Positions 62,549 through 64,000 of a DNA stretch of 64,000 bases are shown here, piece by piece (within the stretch, counting starts at the first letter, position 1; each line of letters starts with the position of its first letter). Position numbers and translations under genes: made by a program. The notes under the pieces are model-generated. The model worked only from the letters and a program-made list of their open reading frames with translations. It had not been told where the DNA came from and did not search any database. The stretch is from positions 806,001 through 870,000 of the forward strand of contig CAWHFX010000002.1 in NCBI GenBank assembly GCA_963828715.1, in the 5' to 3' direction. This DNA comes from JAQGMV01 sp963828715 (GTDB taxonomy: Bacteria; Pseudomonadota; Gammaproteobacteria; Burkholderiales; SG8-41).

Positions 62549-62763
62549 GTGCGATGGCCGAGCCGCACGAAAAGCCTCGAAACGCGGGTCCGCTCGATGT
62601 GGCGAAAGCGGTGTTCTGGTCGTTTCTCGGCATCCGCAAACGTACTGCGCACGAGCGCGACGCGGTGACGCTCAAGCCGGCGCAGGTGATCGTCGCCGGG
62701 CTGATCGGCGCCGTTATCTTCGTCCTGAGTCTCGTGGTGCTGGTGAGATTCATCACCCGCTGA
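62545..62763 (+). CDS. DUF2970 family small membrane protein
   Basis: 72 residues: VAKAVFWSFLGIRKRTAHER is the DUF2970 signature, with a C-terminal helix (VIVAGLIGAVIFVLSLVVLV). Found between ctaG and coxC in betaproteobacteria; possibly an assembly factor, unproven. 4-bp overlap with ctaG. Confidence 0.87.
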   Translation: MSAMAEPHEKPRNAGPLDVAKAVFWSFLGIRKRTAHERDAVTLKPAQVIVAGLIGAVIFVLSLVVLVRFITR

Positions 62764-62806
62764 ACGAACAGGGCACACGAAAGAAGAGTAGGGGAGAGAG
62801 AGCACC

Positions 62807-63662
62807 ATGCTGAATCAGTCCACGCGTTACTACGTGCCGGCGCCTTCCACCTGGCCGATCTTCGGGTCGTTCGCGCTGCTCTCGATGGCGCTCGGCGCGG
62901 CCTCCTGGTTCAACGGCGTCGGCTGGGGCAAGTACCTCGTTTTCGCCGGCCTGCTCGTGCTTGCCTACATGCTGGCGGGTTGGTTCAGTACCGTCGCGCA
63001 CGAGTCCGAGGGCGGCAGCTACAACAGGCAGGTCGATGCTGGTTTCCGCTGGGGCATGGGCTGGTTCATCTTCTCCGAGGTGATGTTCTTCGGCGCATTC
63101 TTCGGCGCGTTGTTCTACATGCGCGTGATTTCAGTTCCTGACCTGGGCAGTCTCGAAAGCCAGCAGCTCATCTGGCCCGGCTTCAAGGCGACGTGGCCGG
63201 TGGCGGGTCCCGGCATCACGGAGCGAGTTCACGCCGATGGAGGCGATCGGCATCCCCGCGATCAATACGCTGATCCTGCTGACCTCGGGCGCGACCGTCA
63301 CGTGGGCGCATTGGGGCCTGCTCAAGAACAACCGGTCGCAGTTGATCTGGGGCCTCGTCATGACGATCGGGCTCGGCATGTTGTTCCTCGGGCTGCAGAT
63401 CTTCGAGTACGCGCACGCTTATAGCGAGCTCAACCTCAAGCTGACGATGGGCGCTTACGGCGCGACGTTCTTCATGCTCACCGGCTTTCACGGCTTTCAC
63501 GTGACCGTGGGCACGATCATGCTGATCGTCATTCTCTTCCGCAGCGTGGCCGGTCACTTCCGGCCGGAGCATCACTTTGGCTTCGAAGGCGTTGCCTGGT
63601 ACTGGCACTTCGTGGACGTGGTGTGGCTCGGCCTGTTCATCTTCGTTTACTGGCTGGCGTGA
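62807..63662 (+). CDS. coxC: Cytochrome c oxidase subunit III (one frame break)
   Basis: Seven-helix subunit. YYVPAPSTWPIFGSFALL, WGMGWFIFSEVMFFGAFFGA (typical SE in helix III), TWAHWGLLKNNR, GFHGFHVTVGTIMLIVILFR and the C-terminal WYWHFVDVVWLGLFIFVYW. An extra C at 63224 splits it; correction restores GITEEFTPMEAIGIPA and 284 residues. Preceded by GGGGAGAGAG as ribosome binding site. Confidence 0.93.
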
Positions 63663-63777
63663 GCGAGACGCGCGACGTCGAGCGCGCTTCGGCTGCAGCA
63701 TAGGACGAGGCGCACGGCAAGGATTCCGACCTGACGCAGCCTAACTTGCTAGAGCGGCGTCAAACCTGCCGCTGGAC

Positions 63778-63809
63778 AAAAGCGCCGCGCGAACTCCGGC
63801 GCTTTTTTC
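63778..63809 (+). terminator. Rho-independent terminator of the cox operon
   Basis: 10-bp stem AAAAGCGCCG/CGGCGCTTTT with a 9-base loop and a run of six T, 115 bp after coxC. The A-run on the 5' side lets it serve the convergent gene as well. Confidence 0.85.
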
Positions 63810-63817
63810 TTGGCGCC

Positions 63818-64000
63818 TCAGAAGCGCTGCGTGATGAGGCCGAAATGGAAGCCCAGCAGCAGAAGCACGAAAAGCGTGATGGACAGAACCACTCGCACTG
63901 TCAGCGCCTTTACCGTCCGCGTCGAGCTGCCCTTGTCCTTCAGCATGAAGTAAAGAGCCGAGAACAGGCTGAAGACGATGAACGCGATGAAGGTGAGAAC
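63818..64000 (-). CDS. Twin-transmembrane protein, DUF2909 type (5' end outside window)
   Basis: 60 visible residues ending LGFHFGLITQRF: two hydrophobic helices (FIAFIVFSLFSALYFMLKD and VVLSITLFVLLLLGFHFGL) flanking a basic loop KGSSTRTVKALTVR. This matches the small twin-TM/DUF2909 protein encoded convergent to coxC in betaproteobacteria. The start codon lies beyond the right edge. Confidence 0.75.
   Translation of the reverse strand, partial: VLTFIAFIVFSLFSALYFMLKDKGSSTRTVKALTVRVVLSITLFVLLLLGFHFGLITQRF

Noticed and set aside
58547..63662. Decayed cox operon (true pseudogenes)
   Set aside because: All haem and copper ligands are intact in the split frames, no substitution stops are seen, and single-base corrections restore full lengths.
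63663..63777. Possible tRNA or small RNA after coxC
   Set aside because: No cloverleaf or conserved T-loop could be drawn; it appears to be spacer leading to the terminator.

Overview
The window is GC-rich chromosomal DNA from a betaproteobacterium, probably from the Burkholderiales/Rhodocyclales/Nitrosomonadales side. The evidence is the gene neighbourhoods: cbpM-cbpA, a Bug-type tripartite tricarboxylate transporter receptor, lipB-lipA-ybeD-dat-dacA, argB-HAD-slmA, secB-grxC-gpsA-trmL, and a cox cluster with Cox11 and the small DUF2970/DUF2909 membrane proteins. It is mostly core genome. I see no phage, integrase, transposase, CRISPR array, rRNA or tRNA.

Layout. 0-6.5 kb: end of aroE, mtgA, a secreted methyltransferase, a cardiolipin synthase-like lipoprotein, then soxXYZ, an MFS permease and soxA (periplasmic thiosulfate oxidation). 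6.8-11.6 kb, minus strand: a three-gene 2-oxoacid oxidoreductase set (ferredoxin/NADPH subunit, alpha, beta). 11.9-20.9 kb, minus: cbpM/cbpA co-chaperones, an LVIVD lipoprotein, a Bug receptor, an E3 dihydrolipoamide dehydrogenase with its own lipoyl domain, proA, holA, lptE. 20.9-32 kb: leuS and uvrD in divergent orientation, then thrB, a LOG-family protein and polA. 32-39 kb: lipoate synthesis (lipB-lipA), Dat, DacA and small envelope proteins. 39-48 kb: hsp20, argB, slmA, moeB/thiF, ctp, gpmI, rhodanese-grxC-secB-SH3. 48-53 kb: gpsA, trmL, a long repeat-built coiled-coil membrane protein, and a SPOR protein. 53-58.4 kb: comF, divergent from a bioBFHCD operon. 58.5-64 kb: aa3-type cytochrome oxidase operon coxB-coxA-ctaG-coxC. 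Together sox and cox form an electron route from reduced sulfur to oxygen.

A strong feature of this sequence is frame damage. I count 46 single-base frame disruptions in 16 genes (mtgA, cls, the korC-like gene, the LVIVD gene, polA, the HAD gene, the rhodanese, the coiled-coil gene, bioB, bioF, bioH, bioD, the DUF2244 gene, coxB, coxA, coxC). All but two are extra bases, very often a C placed directly before a G. Correcting them restores a full-length protein of expected length in every case, with no stop-creating substitutions. I therefore treat these genes as functional CDSs carrying sequence errors, and give the position of each break.

Two other things deserve a second look. One is a 34-unit, strictly in-register 14-residue repeat forming a very long coiled coil on a membrane-anchored protein (49.9-51.9 kb). 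The other is a set of dispersed intergenic repeat families, one of which (a TTTCCCTCCGTAAC core, followed by a hairpin in three of four copies) supplies coding sequence to the ends of two neighbouring genes.
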